Positions 11,715 to 23,116 of a stretch of DNA of 64,000 nucleotides are shown one piece after another; position 1 is the stretch's first letter, and each line of letters begins with the position of its first letter. The notes beneath the pieces were generated by a model, which was not told where the DNA came from, made no database searches, and saw only the letters and a program-made list of their open reading frames with translations. This DNA comes from Cryptomeria japonica (taxonomy: Eukaryota; Streptophyta; Pinopsida; Cupressales; Cupressaceae). The position numbers and the translations under genes were made by a program. The stretch lies in the NCBI RefSeq assembly GCF_030272615.1, contig NC_081407.1, positions 437,670,230 to 437,734,229 of the forward strand, read 5' to 3'.

Positions 11715-11800
11715 TAAAAAGAGCGCATACGCGCTTCTTACACCATAAGTACCCCATACGCGCTTTTTATACCATAAGTATCTCGTACGCGCTTTTGACT
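11715..11800. repeat. CATACGCGCT minisatellite, about three units
   Basis: Roughly three units of about 32 bp, each with a CATACGCGCT or CGTACGCGCT core followed by TTTTATACCATAAGTA. They are related to single CATACGC motifs at 1960-2160. Confidence 0.7.
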
Positions 11801-12649
11801 GTTTAGGCTTGGAAATAGGCCTGGATGACAAAGCTATGGTTTGGAAGTTTGATTTCCCTCCATTTCTCTCATTTTTGACTTGTTTTATTTTATCAACTTG
11901 GTTTATCGACTTTGTCATCATCAAGTTTACACTTCATCATGTGGGTATTTCTAAAATTGCCACCATATTTTCACCCATCTTTTGAGCTTTCTAACCATAT
12001 AATTTTTTTTTTTAAATTTGAACAACACTAGCATATTATTATTGAATTTCTTTTACCACTGTCTCCATAGTTCTCACAGACATAGGTGCACCATTTTTTT
12101 AATCACTTTTGATATACTTATCCAAATTTTTTAAAAAATATATAATATTGTAGTGCACTTGATTCTTTACAATTTAAAAAAAATATTGTATTTTCAATTT
12201 GTTTAGTGCAACTTATGCTTCGCGCACGAACAGGTACCTAATTTTTAGGATGTGCTCGATTGGAAAAATCATAAAAAAAAAAATACTCAACAAAAATTTA
12301 CAAAAAAATACACATATTCTAGTGTTCACTCTTAAGTATATTTCTGCCAAAGGATTTGTCAAAATACTAAATCTAACTATGACTTTTTTGATGTGCATGT
12401 CAGACACCATGTTATGTTTTTCAGAAAAAATCAAGGTTTGTTTTTCGTGCGCAAAGAATTTGACCCCCTTAATCTTATCAAATTTTGAAAAAGTTTGGAA
12501 ACTAGATTCGGAGTACTACAATATTTGTTCTTGGATTATCTTCATATCTTGAGTGGATGACTTTCAAATTTAGCCTCCAAGTTCAAGTTCACCTGATTTC
12601 AGAAAAAAAAGTGTCCACTTATACCCCCTTTTTGACCACCATCTTTGTG
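11801..12649. other. AT-rich stretch, no gene recognised
   Basis: About 850 bases with A and T runs. A 117-codon plus-strand frame (12199-12552) has no recognisable domain. Two similar phrases with GCGCACGAA/TCGTGCGCAA (about 12221 and 12448) are weakly inverted to each other. I see nothing else. Confidence 0.5.
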
Positions 12650-14332
12650 CACTTACCCAATATACCCAACAATTTCGTGAGTAATCATCAATAAAAGTGA
12701 TGAAATTTAATGACTTGCCCAAACTCTCAGTCTGCATAGGACCACATATGTCTGAATGAACAAACTGAAGTGGGTGATGGGCCCTCCATGCATTTCCCTT
12801 TGGAAACTTTTACCTTGCATGCTTTCCTTTAGCACATCCTTCACAAACCTCCTTGTGTTCCTCAACCTTGGGCAAACCAGAAACTAATGCATGCCAGGTT
12901 AGAAACTTCAAACTGTGAAAATTTAAATGCCCATACCTAAGATGCCATAACAAACTTGAATCATAATCCATATTTGCCAAACTGTTGTTATGTTCACCAA
13001 ACCTCAAGGGGAACATCCTATTTCTTGTCATAGGCACAACAATGATCACCCTATTGCCCTTATTCTTATCATAGATAGTACATATCTTATTCTTAAATAC
13101 TACTTTATAATTTTTCTCACATAGCTACCCAACACTTAACAAATTGTGCTCCAATTGTAGAGTATAATAAATATCATGAATGTACTCTTTATACCTTCTT
13201 TTGTTTGGACCTCCATAGCTCCTTTGGTAGCAACCTCCAATGATTTATCATCACCAAGCTAGATCTTGGATTTGAAACTTCCATCCTTTGTTGAAAACAA
13301 CTTCTCATTCCCTATCATATGGTACCAAACATCTTTACTAGTATTTTCAAATTTGGCATAAGATAAAAATAAGTGATCTGGAGGATTCTCACTACTTTCT
13401 TGAGCATAGTTAGCACTTTTACTTTTTTTCAATCTGCATTCTCTTTCAAAGTGGTCATACTTGTTACAATGGTAACATTGAACATTTGTCTTATCAAATC
13501 TACCTCTACCTCTTCCTTTGGAACCACCTCTTCCTCTACCTCTTGAAGAATTCTGGCTTTGCCCTTTACCTTGGCCTTGATTGATTTTGGCACTACTGTT
13601 GTTTGCATCTTCATTTTTTGTGATTTGTAATTTAGAGGAAAATGCTTTCTCTACACCTTCAAAATAATCTTTCAATCTTTCTTCATGAGACATCAAGGAT
13701 CCAACCAATTGATCAAACTGTAGTTTTGCCAAATCCTTGCTTTCTTCTATGATTATGGCAACATGATTCTATCTGGGTGTCAAATATCTCAATATCTTTT
13801 TTATCAAAACTTCATTGCTTACAGTTTCCCCAAATATAGCCATTTTATTGACAACATCTTTGACTCTGACACAATAATCACTTATACTTTCAACTTCTTG
13901 CATCTTCAAATTCTCGAACTCTCACTTCAATGTCTAAAGCTTGATCACCTTACCTCAGCTTGATCACTACCCTGGTAAGCTTTTTGTAGAGTGTTCCAGG
14001 CATCTTTGGCAGTTCTTGGAAATAAGCTCTTATCAAGAGCTATCTGAATGTGAAACAAAGCTTGAGCATTCTTCTTCCTTGCTTCCTTTCTTGTTGTTCT
14101 TTCATTGGTTGTAAGGTCATTCCAATCAGCTGGCTCCTCGTAACCTGATTCAACAATCTCCCACAAATCTTTTCCTATCAAAAAAGTCAGCATCTTAATG
14201 CACCAATAATCATACTCATTCCCATCAAATTCTGAAACAGGCATGCTGTTAGAATTCGATATGATCATCTTTGACGAAATTCTAACAATAAAAACTTTAA
14301 CCCAAAACAATTTTACTTGCTCTGATACCACT
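12650..14332 (-). pseudogene. Truncated Ty1/copia gag-integrase remnant
   Basis: On the minus strand, a tRNA-Met-type primer site (14330-14319, TGGTATCAGAGC) lies just inside the LTR. Gag follows: 14255-13945 reads a UBN2-like start, and 13732-13259 holds a Gly/Arg-rich region and a CCHC knuckle (CYHCNKYDHFEREC, near 13470). In the protease region the reading goes from DVWY straight to HMIGNEKLF, so about seven codons that should include the Asp-Ser-Gly active site are missing. GAG-pre (LLWHLRYGHLN, near 12945) and the first integrase Asp (HSDICGP, near 12745) remain. Homology stops just after FIDDYSR near 12655, so reverse transcriptase, RNase H and the 3-prime LTR are absent. Several frame changes are present. 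Confidence 0.85.
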
Positions 14333-14900
14333 TGTAGAATCTAAAACTACTCTGTCTCCTCTGAGCCAACTGATTAATCAAATAAAATAGCAAAGAACAC
14401 ACTATAACAACAATAATCAAATTGCATAACAGTCTGATACAGTTTTTTATTGCTCAATACAAATAATATGGAGGCCTCTATATATAGATTTCAGCACTCT
14501 TAAAATATAATTCATAACATATAAAAATTAGAATTCTGCGTTAAAAAGAAGAGCATGCAAAGCATGCATTATTACTTTAAAAAGAAATAAAGCCAGGCTA
14601 CGGTGGAGGTAGTGAACACTAGTTAGCCTCTCTAAAAACTATATGCTTTATTCTCATAACTGAAAAAACTAATAAAATCAAACTACGAAAAACCTCACTA
14701 AAAATAGTGATAAAAAACTGGAACATGCGATGAATGCAATATTGGGTGGATGTTGAGTTCAACTAGTAATCTCACTAGGTGTTTTACAGTGCATGACGGT
14801 GATACGGTGCATGATGGTGAAACTAAGAATAGCAGCTAAATTTGGAACTGCATGCTCGAACAGCATCAGTTATACACAAATATTTCCAGCAAAGAGTATT
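14333..14900 (-). repeat. 5-prime LTR of truncated copia (right edge uncertain)
   Basis: Begins TGTAGAATC on the plus strand, the reverse complement of a CTACA LTR end, two bases from the primer site. In element orientation there is a TATA box (CTATATATAG, 14487-14478) and an AATAAAA signal just downstream near 14455-14450, as expected for the U3-R parts. No second LTR exists in the window to fix the outer edge; 14900 is an estimate. Confidence 0.6.
14478..14487 (-). promoter_or_regulatory. TATA box in copia LTR
   Basis: CTATATATAG on both strands (palindromic), placed about 25-30 bases before an AATAAAA motif in element orientation. The placement fits an LTR promoter. Confidence 0.5.
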
Positions 14901-15150
14901 CTTTGCCACCGTCTAGATCTAGCTTTGGCTGACTGTCTTGGCGCTTATTAGCTGCTGGGCTTGCTTTCTACTGGTGCTACTACTTCAATATCGGGGCTTG
15001 ACCTTGCTTAGGCTTACTGGCTTTAGGCTTTCTGGCTTTGTCTTCGCTGCAATTGATAAAACGCAGACTTCCACCTCTTTTTGTGCCTTAGCTCCTTCCA
15101 TAAGCATGGGTTCAAAATGTAAGATGGTTCAGGAAAAATATGTTAATGAT

Positions 15151-15977
15151 CAGGCCTAGAATTTGACAGGCAAAATGGCCGTTTTTTCACTTTTGAATAG
15201 TATTTGACATATTAAAAAATTAGTAAAATGTATGCATTGACATGCTATTTTTTTCTAAAACCGTATAGATAACACTTCAAATTATAAATAAACCGTAAAA
15301 AAATATAGTGGGTAATATATATATTAGTTTAGAATGTTTATTATAAAAATACAAATTTATTTAGAATGAAATGGAAGGATTTAGAATATGGAAGGATGTA
15401 GTTGTTTCTAATTTTATAATATTTTAATATGATTTTTTAGAATAGTTTTATTTTTTCATATGAATTTAGAAACTTGTCATAATTGAAATGATAGAATATA
15501 ATTGATAAAATATTTTAATATAAATTTTTATAATATATTCTATTTTTTATATATGAATTTAGAAACATAGTCAATTTAAATTTTTAAATATATTTAATAA
15601 GATTGTTATAGAAACTTGTCATAATATATATAATTTTAAAATTTAAATGTTTATTATTACTAAATTGGTAATTATTAATTGATTATCATTTAATGTTAAT
15701 ATATAATATATATTAGTGTATTAATTTAGAAAATTATTTAGTAAATTTAAGGTTTTTGCATATATTATTAATTTATCATTATTTTCTCATTAAGATAATG
15801 ATTTTCATTTCTTCCCAAAAAAGATGTGCATTGATTTTCATTGCTTCAATCTTCTACTTTTATATTTTTTGACAGTTAATTTTTTTCTTAAAATGTCAAA
15901 TGAAAGGCATTGAAATGACTAAACCGTCATCAAAAATTCATATGACAGGTAGGGGTGACCGTCAAATTCCAAGCCTG
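15151..15977. mobile_element. hAT-like non-autonomous DNA transposon
   Basis: 827 bp with terminal inverted repeats CAGGCCTAGAATTTGAC (15151-15167) and, read inward from 15977, CAGGCTTGGAATTTGAC. A perfect 8-bp target duplication TTAATGAT lies outside (15143-15150 and 15978-15985). An 8-bp duplication and CAGG-type ends are the hallmark of the hAT superfamily. The interior is very AT-rich and encodes no transposase, so it would depend on an enzyme made elsewhere. Two differences in 17 terminal bases suggest moderate age. Confidence 0.85.
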
Positions 15978-15985
15978 TTAATGAT

Positions 15986-16541
15986 CATCTAACAATGCAT
16001 ATTGTGCTGTAAATTTGTAATTGATAGATCTAAAACCAGGGAGAGAAAATAATAAATAATATGAAGTAAAACAAATTTCTATCTCAAATTCATATCAAGG
16101 TAGAAAAAGCACAGCCCAGAAATGTAATTTGTGTATCTAAACCGGCAAAAAATTAGGCAAATCACAACTTGAACGCAAACGCAAAGAGAAAAATAAACCA
16201 AAACGCAAATGTCTTTTCCAAGTCAATACCCAACTTACCAGTTGATGCTATAATTCACGAAGACATATTCAATTACAATTTACCATTCCAATAACTCTTC
16301 TGCTGAGACTGCAATTTGTAAAAACTACAACATAATAAAATTTGACAAGGTCTAAGCTATTTGAAAAAGCAAAGAAAAATTAACACTAAAAAAATCCAAC
16401 AAAAACCTTCGTAGATATTGAAATAACTCAGTACTAACTATTAGGGATATTTAAATATTTACCTAAGTTACTGCATGAGATTATGTAAGTCTATCAGAAA
16501 AATCATAATTCTTCAAATGCCTCTTAGTTATCACTATTGGT
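15986..16541. other. AT-rich stretch between hAT-like element and E1
   Basis: About 550 bases with no ORF, RNA gene or repeat that I recognise. Its right end, 16542-16633, is duplicated at 26819-26910 around element E1. Confidence 0.5.
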
Positions 16542-16633
16542 GCTACCTAAAACAAATTAAGAGCCTAAAAAAATCAACAAACTGAACTTCTATTTCGTTG
16601 TACAATCTCCTTTGTAGCCAAAATTGGGAATAC
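16542..16633. repeat. 92-bp target duplication, left copy
   Basis: Starts GCTACCTAAAAC and ends GGGAATAC, directly abutting the left LTR of E1. The same 92 bases, with two substitutions, lie at 26819-26910 right after the other LTR, the first five (GCTAC) being shared with the LTR end. Confidence 0.9.
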
Positions 16634-18121
16634 TGTAGACATCTAAAAATGGTCAACGCTTGCAGAGTCATACTTTAACATTGGCGCATTGCCTTGTTTT
16701 AGGTATTTTTGCGTCGCATTAACATTTCTTCTATGTTGCGCATTTGGTCTTTATCGTTTGCAAGCATTGAGTCCTTCTTCTGCATTCTTCATTTGTCTCG
16801 CTTTCGAATTTGGTCTTGTCAATAACAATCTCCAGTCATGATTTTGGTCGATCTTATCCTGTCGCATCAATGTGTGTGCTCATTTGGCATATTTTGACAT
16901 CGTCAATCCTAATCGATGATGGAATTAGGGTTTTGTCCTCTTATCAATCTTATCATTTTGTGATCGATTTGACATCAATCGTCGTCCTTCTCAATCATGT
17001 CAATTTGGATCAATTAGTCATCGTTCCTCATCAATTGGCGCATTTATTAATCAAATCGTTTGTAGCATTGGTCTTTTATCCTGTCAGAATCATGATCAAA
17101 TCGAATCGATATCAATTATCCTTTGTTAAGACCTAATTGTCATCCTTGCATTTCTAATTCATCTTTTAGGGTTTCATGATTTTATTCATTTAACCCTGTT
17201 TGTCATTTCTCCCTCTAGGTTAAATAATTTATTTATTTATCCTAGGTCTTCGTGTCACAATTAAATGTTTAATTTAATTGGCTAACTAATTATTCCTCTT
17301 TTTGTGAATTAATTAATAAATGACAAATTATTAATTGATTTACCTAATTTCTTCTAATTCCTAATTTCCTAATTTTTCATCAATTTCTAAATTCCCTCTT
17401 TGTGAATTAATTAATAAATGAAAAATTATTAATTAATTCACTAAATTTCTAATTTCCTCATTTTCTAATTCCTAATTTCCTATTTTTCAATTTTCTAATC
17501 TTCCTAATTTCTAATTCAATTTCCTCCTATTTTCCTCCTAATTTCATGGGAATGACATTTCAATTTGTCATAATTTGTCATAATTGACAATCAATCAATT
17601 TTTGACATAGAAAGTTGTCATAATTTTTGTCATGAATTATCAATCAATCAATTTTGCATAGAAAGTGCAAATTTGTCATAATTTGTCATAATTGACATTT
17701 GTTATTTGCAATTTCCATTTGAATCTCTTCATGCTAATTTGATCTTTTCTCCAATTTATCTATAAATTGGATGAATTTCTTCAATCCCAACTAATCACAT
17801 TATCGATCTAATCACTCCGTCAAATCAATCACGCTTCGAGTATTCTTGAGCAAACATCTTGTCTACTTGCTTTCATATCATGATCATGCACTAGTAGGTG
17901 AGATCCACAACAAAGCTATTTGAAGGAGAAAGAAGGACAATGGAGCCACATGAAGGAGACATTTAAATCTGCACTTGGTTAGCTTAATTTTCAAATCTTG
18001 AATGTTTTGTTTCCATGTCTTTATTGGATGTAATTAGGATTGATCATTGCATTTGAGCTTTCGTGATTGAGCTAGATTAATATTGATATTTGCTTTGATG
18101 ATTTCCGATTTCCTAGCTACA
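16634..18121 (+). repeat. 5-prime LTR of E1
   Basis: 1,488 bp, TGTAGAC...CTACA. The middle is very rich in AATTTCC/TAATTCC and TTGTCATAA repeats. The 108-codon frame at 16810-17136 reappears in the right LTR and is an LTR by-product with no domain. Confidence 0.9.
17761..17768 (+). promoter_or_regulatory. Candidate LTR TATA box (E1)
   Basis: TATAAATT inside the phrase CTATAAATTGGATGAATT. The phrase is conserved in all four LTRs of this family (also 26464, 41767 and 52497), which suits a core promoter. Transcript start not determined. Confidence 0.45.
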
Positions 18122-18126
18122 TTAAT

Positions 18127-18139
18127 TGGTGAACCCGAC
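18127..18139 (+). other. E1 primer binding site
   Basis: TGGTGAACCCGAC, five bases after the LTR, starting with TGG as expected for pairing to a tRNA CCA end. The matching tRNA is not identified. The same motif lies at 42107-42119 in E2. Confidence 0.65.
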
Positions 18140-20390
18140 ATGAACATGCTTGGATCTAATATTTTTTTGAATGTTTTGTGAAGTTGCAGATTTTTTGTGG
18201 AGAAATTGCAGATTTTTCTTCTAAAAAACAAATAGTCATAATCAATTGATCACGTAAACAATTTCGTGCAGAATTAAAATAAACGATTTCTGGGTATATT
18301 AGATCACGTTTTTGCCTTTCCAGATAATCTTACGGTTTGTGATTTGGATAAATATTGAGGAAGTTATGATATTTTTAATTATGCTACTGTAAATGGTCAA
18401 AATTTTCAAAAACAAAATCATGCAATCTTCATCTAGATTAATTTAGCTTGGCAAATTAATCATGCATTCATGCAAATTTTATCTAGATTAATCTAGGGTG
18501 GTAAATTTGATAAATTTCACATAGATTAATCTAAGAGGACAAAGAATCACAACTTTTATTGATTAATTTTGATGGTGATTCATTTCTTTTGATTCTCTAA
18601 CATTGTTGGTAGCTTTGTGGCGAAACGCTTGACAAATAATTATTTCACAAACTACTAATGAATTGTTTGCAGGTTCACTAGTCAAAGACTAAACATATCA
18701 AACTTCTGACTTGGGTTTTTTGCAGGTTGCCTTGGACTACAACTAAACTTTGTGTTTGTAATTATTGTTTAGGCACCTAGTATGATTTCTAAATAGGATG
18801 GAATGAATGTATGTTTGCTTTGATTGTTGAGTTTGACATTGGAGTAGGAGAGTATGCTCTCATCCTTCTTAGGGTGATCAGAAATCCAGATCTTCAATAC
18901 CATGCTCATGTTTTTGATTGTGTGTCACCTTTAATGGGCCTGCCTTCCCGACCATTTGCTTTTGCAAGCAAGTGACAATCGTGAGAAGGGAATGACCCAA
19001 AGTGAGTACGGCTAGAATACCTTGGCATTCTAACTCACTATAAATAAATACCTGATGAGCGAAAGCTTTGAAGGAAGGGTTACGTGGGAATTGTAGTTAC
19101 TTGGGAAGTGATGACCCTTGAACTCTTTCTCATATCAACATCTAAGTAGGGTCTCACGGTCTAAATCGTCCTTGCGCAACTACATTTGTTTGGTATCTTG
19201 GTGGGCTTAATGTCTCAATCACGCTTGCGTGACACCAAGGAGTAATGCTTAACAGAAATCCTGACTAAACACCTTGTATTTAGAGGCCAAAAATCCTTCT
19301 AGTTGCTTGAGAAGGACAAGTTCGGATACTTGGAAGAGATACTAAGTTCGCCATGGGGAGATTTCCATGGGGACTGATGCTTGGCTGCCCTGAGAAGTGA
19401 GTGTCGTGGAGGGGAGCTCGTGGGGTCAAGCATCTATGTATTCTCCTTGAATCTCATAATGAGTCTACCTCTCAAGTACCTACTACCCTTGCCATCCATA
19501 AGAAATGTGTGAATGAGCAAGATTGTCTTGAGTCTAAGTTGAAGTATCTTGTCTTCTTTGCTTGTCAAAAGTTGAGTTGTGTCTCATTTCAAAAACAAGG
19601 CAAATTGATTCAAAACAAGGTTAAACACAAGAACATTTCATCCAACAAAGTTCAAAACATCTTCAAACATGGTTGTCAAACATTTTTCAAAATCTTGTCT
19701 CAACATTCATGTCACTTAGATTTAGGTTCATCCTAGGTTTGGATTTTGCAAAGTCATTGTCAAGTACCAAGGTTAGGTTTCACCTAGGTCATACTCCTTT
19801 CGCATATCAATAAGGGTCATTCATTTGCATGTGTCCTCTTGCATTAGAGTAATACCATTTCATAATTCAACTTTAGGTTGACATTGTCATACATTTGCAT
19901 TTGCATACCCTAGGTCTCTTCATCAAGCTTAGGTCATTATCATATCAAATTAGGGTCATTTGCATAGTAATTGTCCCTTTGCATATAGTGTCAAAACTAG
20001 GTTTTGTCATACTTGAGTAATGCAAATCTTTGATAAACCCTAAGTCATTGTTAGGAAGTCTAGACCTTATCAAACTTTTGTCCTTTTGTCATCAATATCA
20101 TTTTTGTCAAACCTAGCTTAGTATCCAAGCATATAGGTGAGACATTGTCAATTTGTCCTATTGTTACTTGGTCCTTTTGTCCTTTGAGGTCTAGACATCA
20201 TTTCAATTTCCCAAGGGTCTCTTTTAGATTTGCATTCCAAAAAGTTTGTCAAAATCTTGAAAAACAACCAAAAACATAGGTTGCATTCTTGCCATAGATT
20301 GCATTTTCGTCTATTTAGTTGGCATTTAGTTGCATATCATACATCATCCTTGAAAAAAAAAATTCCAAAAATATTGCATTGCATAGTGAC
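18140..20390 (+). other. E1 long untranslated leader
   Basis: About 2.2 kb between primer site and main ORF, clearly homologous to 42420-44242 in E2 from roughly 18660 on. It includes a direct repeat of AAATCGTCCTTGCGCAAC/CAATCACGCTTGCGTGAC (19164-19232). A GTG-initiated frame (19401-19736) has a partial counterpart at 43208-43528, but the frames drift apart at the end, so coding use is doubtful. Such leaders usually carry packaging and priming signals; which part does so here is unknown. Confidence 0.6.
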
Positions 20391-23116
20391 ATGTTTGTTG
20401 AAATGAGGTCTCAACCTTCTTACGAAGCCATGTCATCACAATTGAGAAATCAATCATGTCAATCCAATCTCTACATGTCTCAGAACTTGGATCAAACTTA
20501 TCATGATGAAACAAGTCTCCAAATACAAAAACTAGAGGAGAAACTAGCTCAAGAAGAGGAGATATTGGAACAAAGAGTGAAAACATTGAGAAAAATAGAT
20601 CACAAATGTCCAAAATGTTTCAAAAATTTCCAAGTCGAAATCCAAAGATTGAGCCAATTGATGTAAGATCTCTTCTTGAACGATCAGACATACCAGCTCT
20701 CCTCTCCCAAATAGAGATGATGAAACAATTTCAAGAAAAGAGACAACATCAATTTCAACATTATGTGCCTCCACAACAAGAACAAGAAGGTGTTTACTAT
20801 CAATCAGATTTTCAACCAATACAACCAATGGTTCAATTTCAACAATATGTCCAACCAACTATACAATGTCAACAAATAATTCAACCAATGGTGGAATATC
20901 GACAAGTTCAACCAACATATCAATGTCAACAACCACAACCAAACATTCAAAAACAAAGGTTGCAGCGCACACCAAGCCAAGTTTCAAACATGTCAGAACA
21001 ATTGAACCAAGTCCAATATCAAAACATGACATCAAACCAAGACCCAATCCTTTCCAAACAAGTTCAAATTCTAGATACAACTATGTCCAAACCTCGAAAG
21101 AAAGGTGGCTTTATTGCAATGATCTTAAGGAAACTACCAAGTGAGTTCTTTGAGGAAGATCAAGATAATACACTTATGTCTAGCCATGCCTCATCCCCCC
21201 GCAAGCAAATTGACTCTCCAGTGGCATCTATCCCTACACCTCTAGAAGTTTCACAAGAACCTTCCATATTGTCCTCATCAAATAATACACCCAAGGATGC
21301 AATTATCCAAGGGCTATCCATAATTGATTGCCATGATAATCCAATTCATGATGCACATCCTTGTCATGTTTCAGAAATACAAGACCCAATGCCACCATGC
21401 ACTTTATTGCCATTACCTGTTTTAGAGGACCCCAATCAAAGTCCCTCTTCCTCATGTTCAAGCATTGATTCCTTGCCAGAATCCATCACAAATGTTCAAA
21501 GTGCATCCCCTTCGTGCCAAATCATTGATTCCTTGCCAAAATCCCCCATGCATATCCAAAGTCCAACCCCATGTCAAGAGGATAATTTAGAGCACGAAGA
21601 AACATGTCTTGAAATAGATCAAGATCAAGATCCTGAAACCTTATCATCCCATCCAATTGTTGACCAGGATCCCATTTCCCCAGACACTCACAATGATTCA
21701 CTTATTCCTGTCAATTCTATCCAAGAACACAATATCCTTTCAAATCCCATTGACATTCCATTCCCCGAGCAAGATCAAGATATCCCTTCCATCCTTTCTG
21801 ATGATCCCATTAAAATTCAAGAGCAAAGCACCTTTAAAGAGGATTCCAATGATCTTCCTCCTTGTCAAGATCAAATTATTCCTTCAGATCCTCCACAAGA
21901 TCTTTTTGTTCCTCCATCTCCTTGTCTTAATGCTCCATATACACTCCAAGATCTCTTTTCTTTTGATGATCTCCTTATTTCTCCCATTCCATCTCTTGAA
22001 GAGCCTGTCATTGAACCATGTCCACTACACAATCCTAGTCCCCCTCATGATCCTAATCCCCCTCATGATTCTAAAGTGTTAGTGCAAGATGTTCATGAAC
22101 CCTCGACATTAACAATGGGTTCTTCCACTTTGGTGCAATCCGATCCACTTCAAGATCTCATTATTTCTCTCCTATCATATCCACCTCATAATGGACTCGC
22201 GTCTTCTTCCCAAAGAAAAGAGTATCCTACAAGTCAAGATATTCATAAAGGCAAAGGAGTAGACCTTCATGAGAAAGAACCCCTCCATATCAAAGAAAAT
22301 GTTAAGGCTCATGTCTACACAACTCACTCTCAAGACGTTGGTATCCCTTCATCAAAATCAAAACATACCCCTTCCCCATCATACCTTCCATCCATCTTAG
22401 GTCCTTATATCCCTTCGTCCTCTATGCAAGGTCAGCAAAGGCACACATCCTTGAGTAAATTTCATCCATCCAAAAGAAGTCCGCTTCATTCCTATCCATC
22501 CATGCATTCCTTTCCCCCTCCAAGCAATTTGGATGCTAAGTATAAAAGTCATAAGTCTAGAAATCCAGATGTATTCAAGGATCAACATGTCCAATATAAT
22601 CGACATGTCAAAACAAAGAACAATATTATCTATAAAGAAAAAGAAATATCCAAAAGGCCACAAAGGCCCACTAAGCAAAATAAAGCAAAGTCAAAATATA
22701 TATGGGTTCCTAAATCCCTTGTGCAAGCAATGCACTCCAAGGAACCACAAAAGCATGAAAAATCAAAAACCATGTGGATCCCTAAGCAGCTCCTTGAAGC
22801 ACAAAAGCCTAAAGAAACATCAAAATTGGCATCTAAAATTGCTATTCCTCCATCCAAACCTCTCAAATCTATTCCTCCATCACCTTCATCATCCATTTTG
22901 GGCTCTTATGTCCCAAAATCCCAAGCTATTCCTCCATCCAAATCTCACAATCTGAGATACATCTTTCCTCCATCAGTCCATCACCCCTCAAGGTGTGTGC
23001 CAATGTCAATCTTGCCAACATTTCCATCCACTCAAGCACAATTCTTCCAATACCCTATCCATTATCCAATGCATATTTTTCATCCTTTGATCCCTTTGAT
23101 CCCATCCTTTGCATAA
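20391..23116 (+). pseudogene. E1 Gln/Pro/Ser-rich ORF, one frameshift
   Basis: The natural start appears to be the ATG at 20391 (MFVEMRSQ), matching 44243 in E2. An A-run near 20580 is one base shorter than in E2, so the first 60-odd codons lie in another frame from the long open part (20606-23116, up to 836 codons). Regions in order: a short coiled-coil-like segment (LQIQKLEEKLAQEEEILEQ), a Gln-rich part with QPMVQFQQYVQ repeats, a basic patch KPRKKGGF, a long acidic Pro/Ser-rich part, and a basic C-terminal part with the pair SKYIWVPKSLVQA and SKTMWIPKQLLEA followed by SSILGPY repeats. No zinc knuckle or enzyme motif is visible. It could be a diverged gag or a new accessory protein; function unknown. 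Confidence 0.65.

Noticed and set aside
16542-16633. Ordinary 5-bp duplication at E1
   Set aside because: The five bases next to the LTRs differ; only the 92-bp copies match.
20344-20858. Minus-strand Val/Leu/Ile-rich frames opposite the E1 and E2 ORFs (also 44526-44999)
   Set aside because: Mirror image of the Gln/Asn/Thr-rich plus-strand coding sequence.
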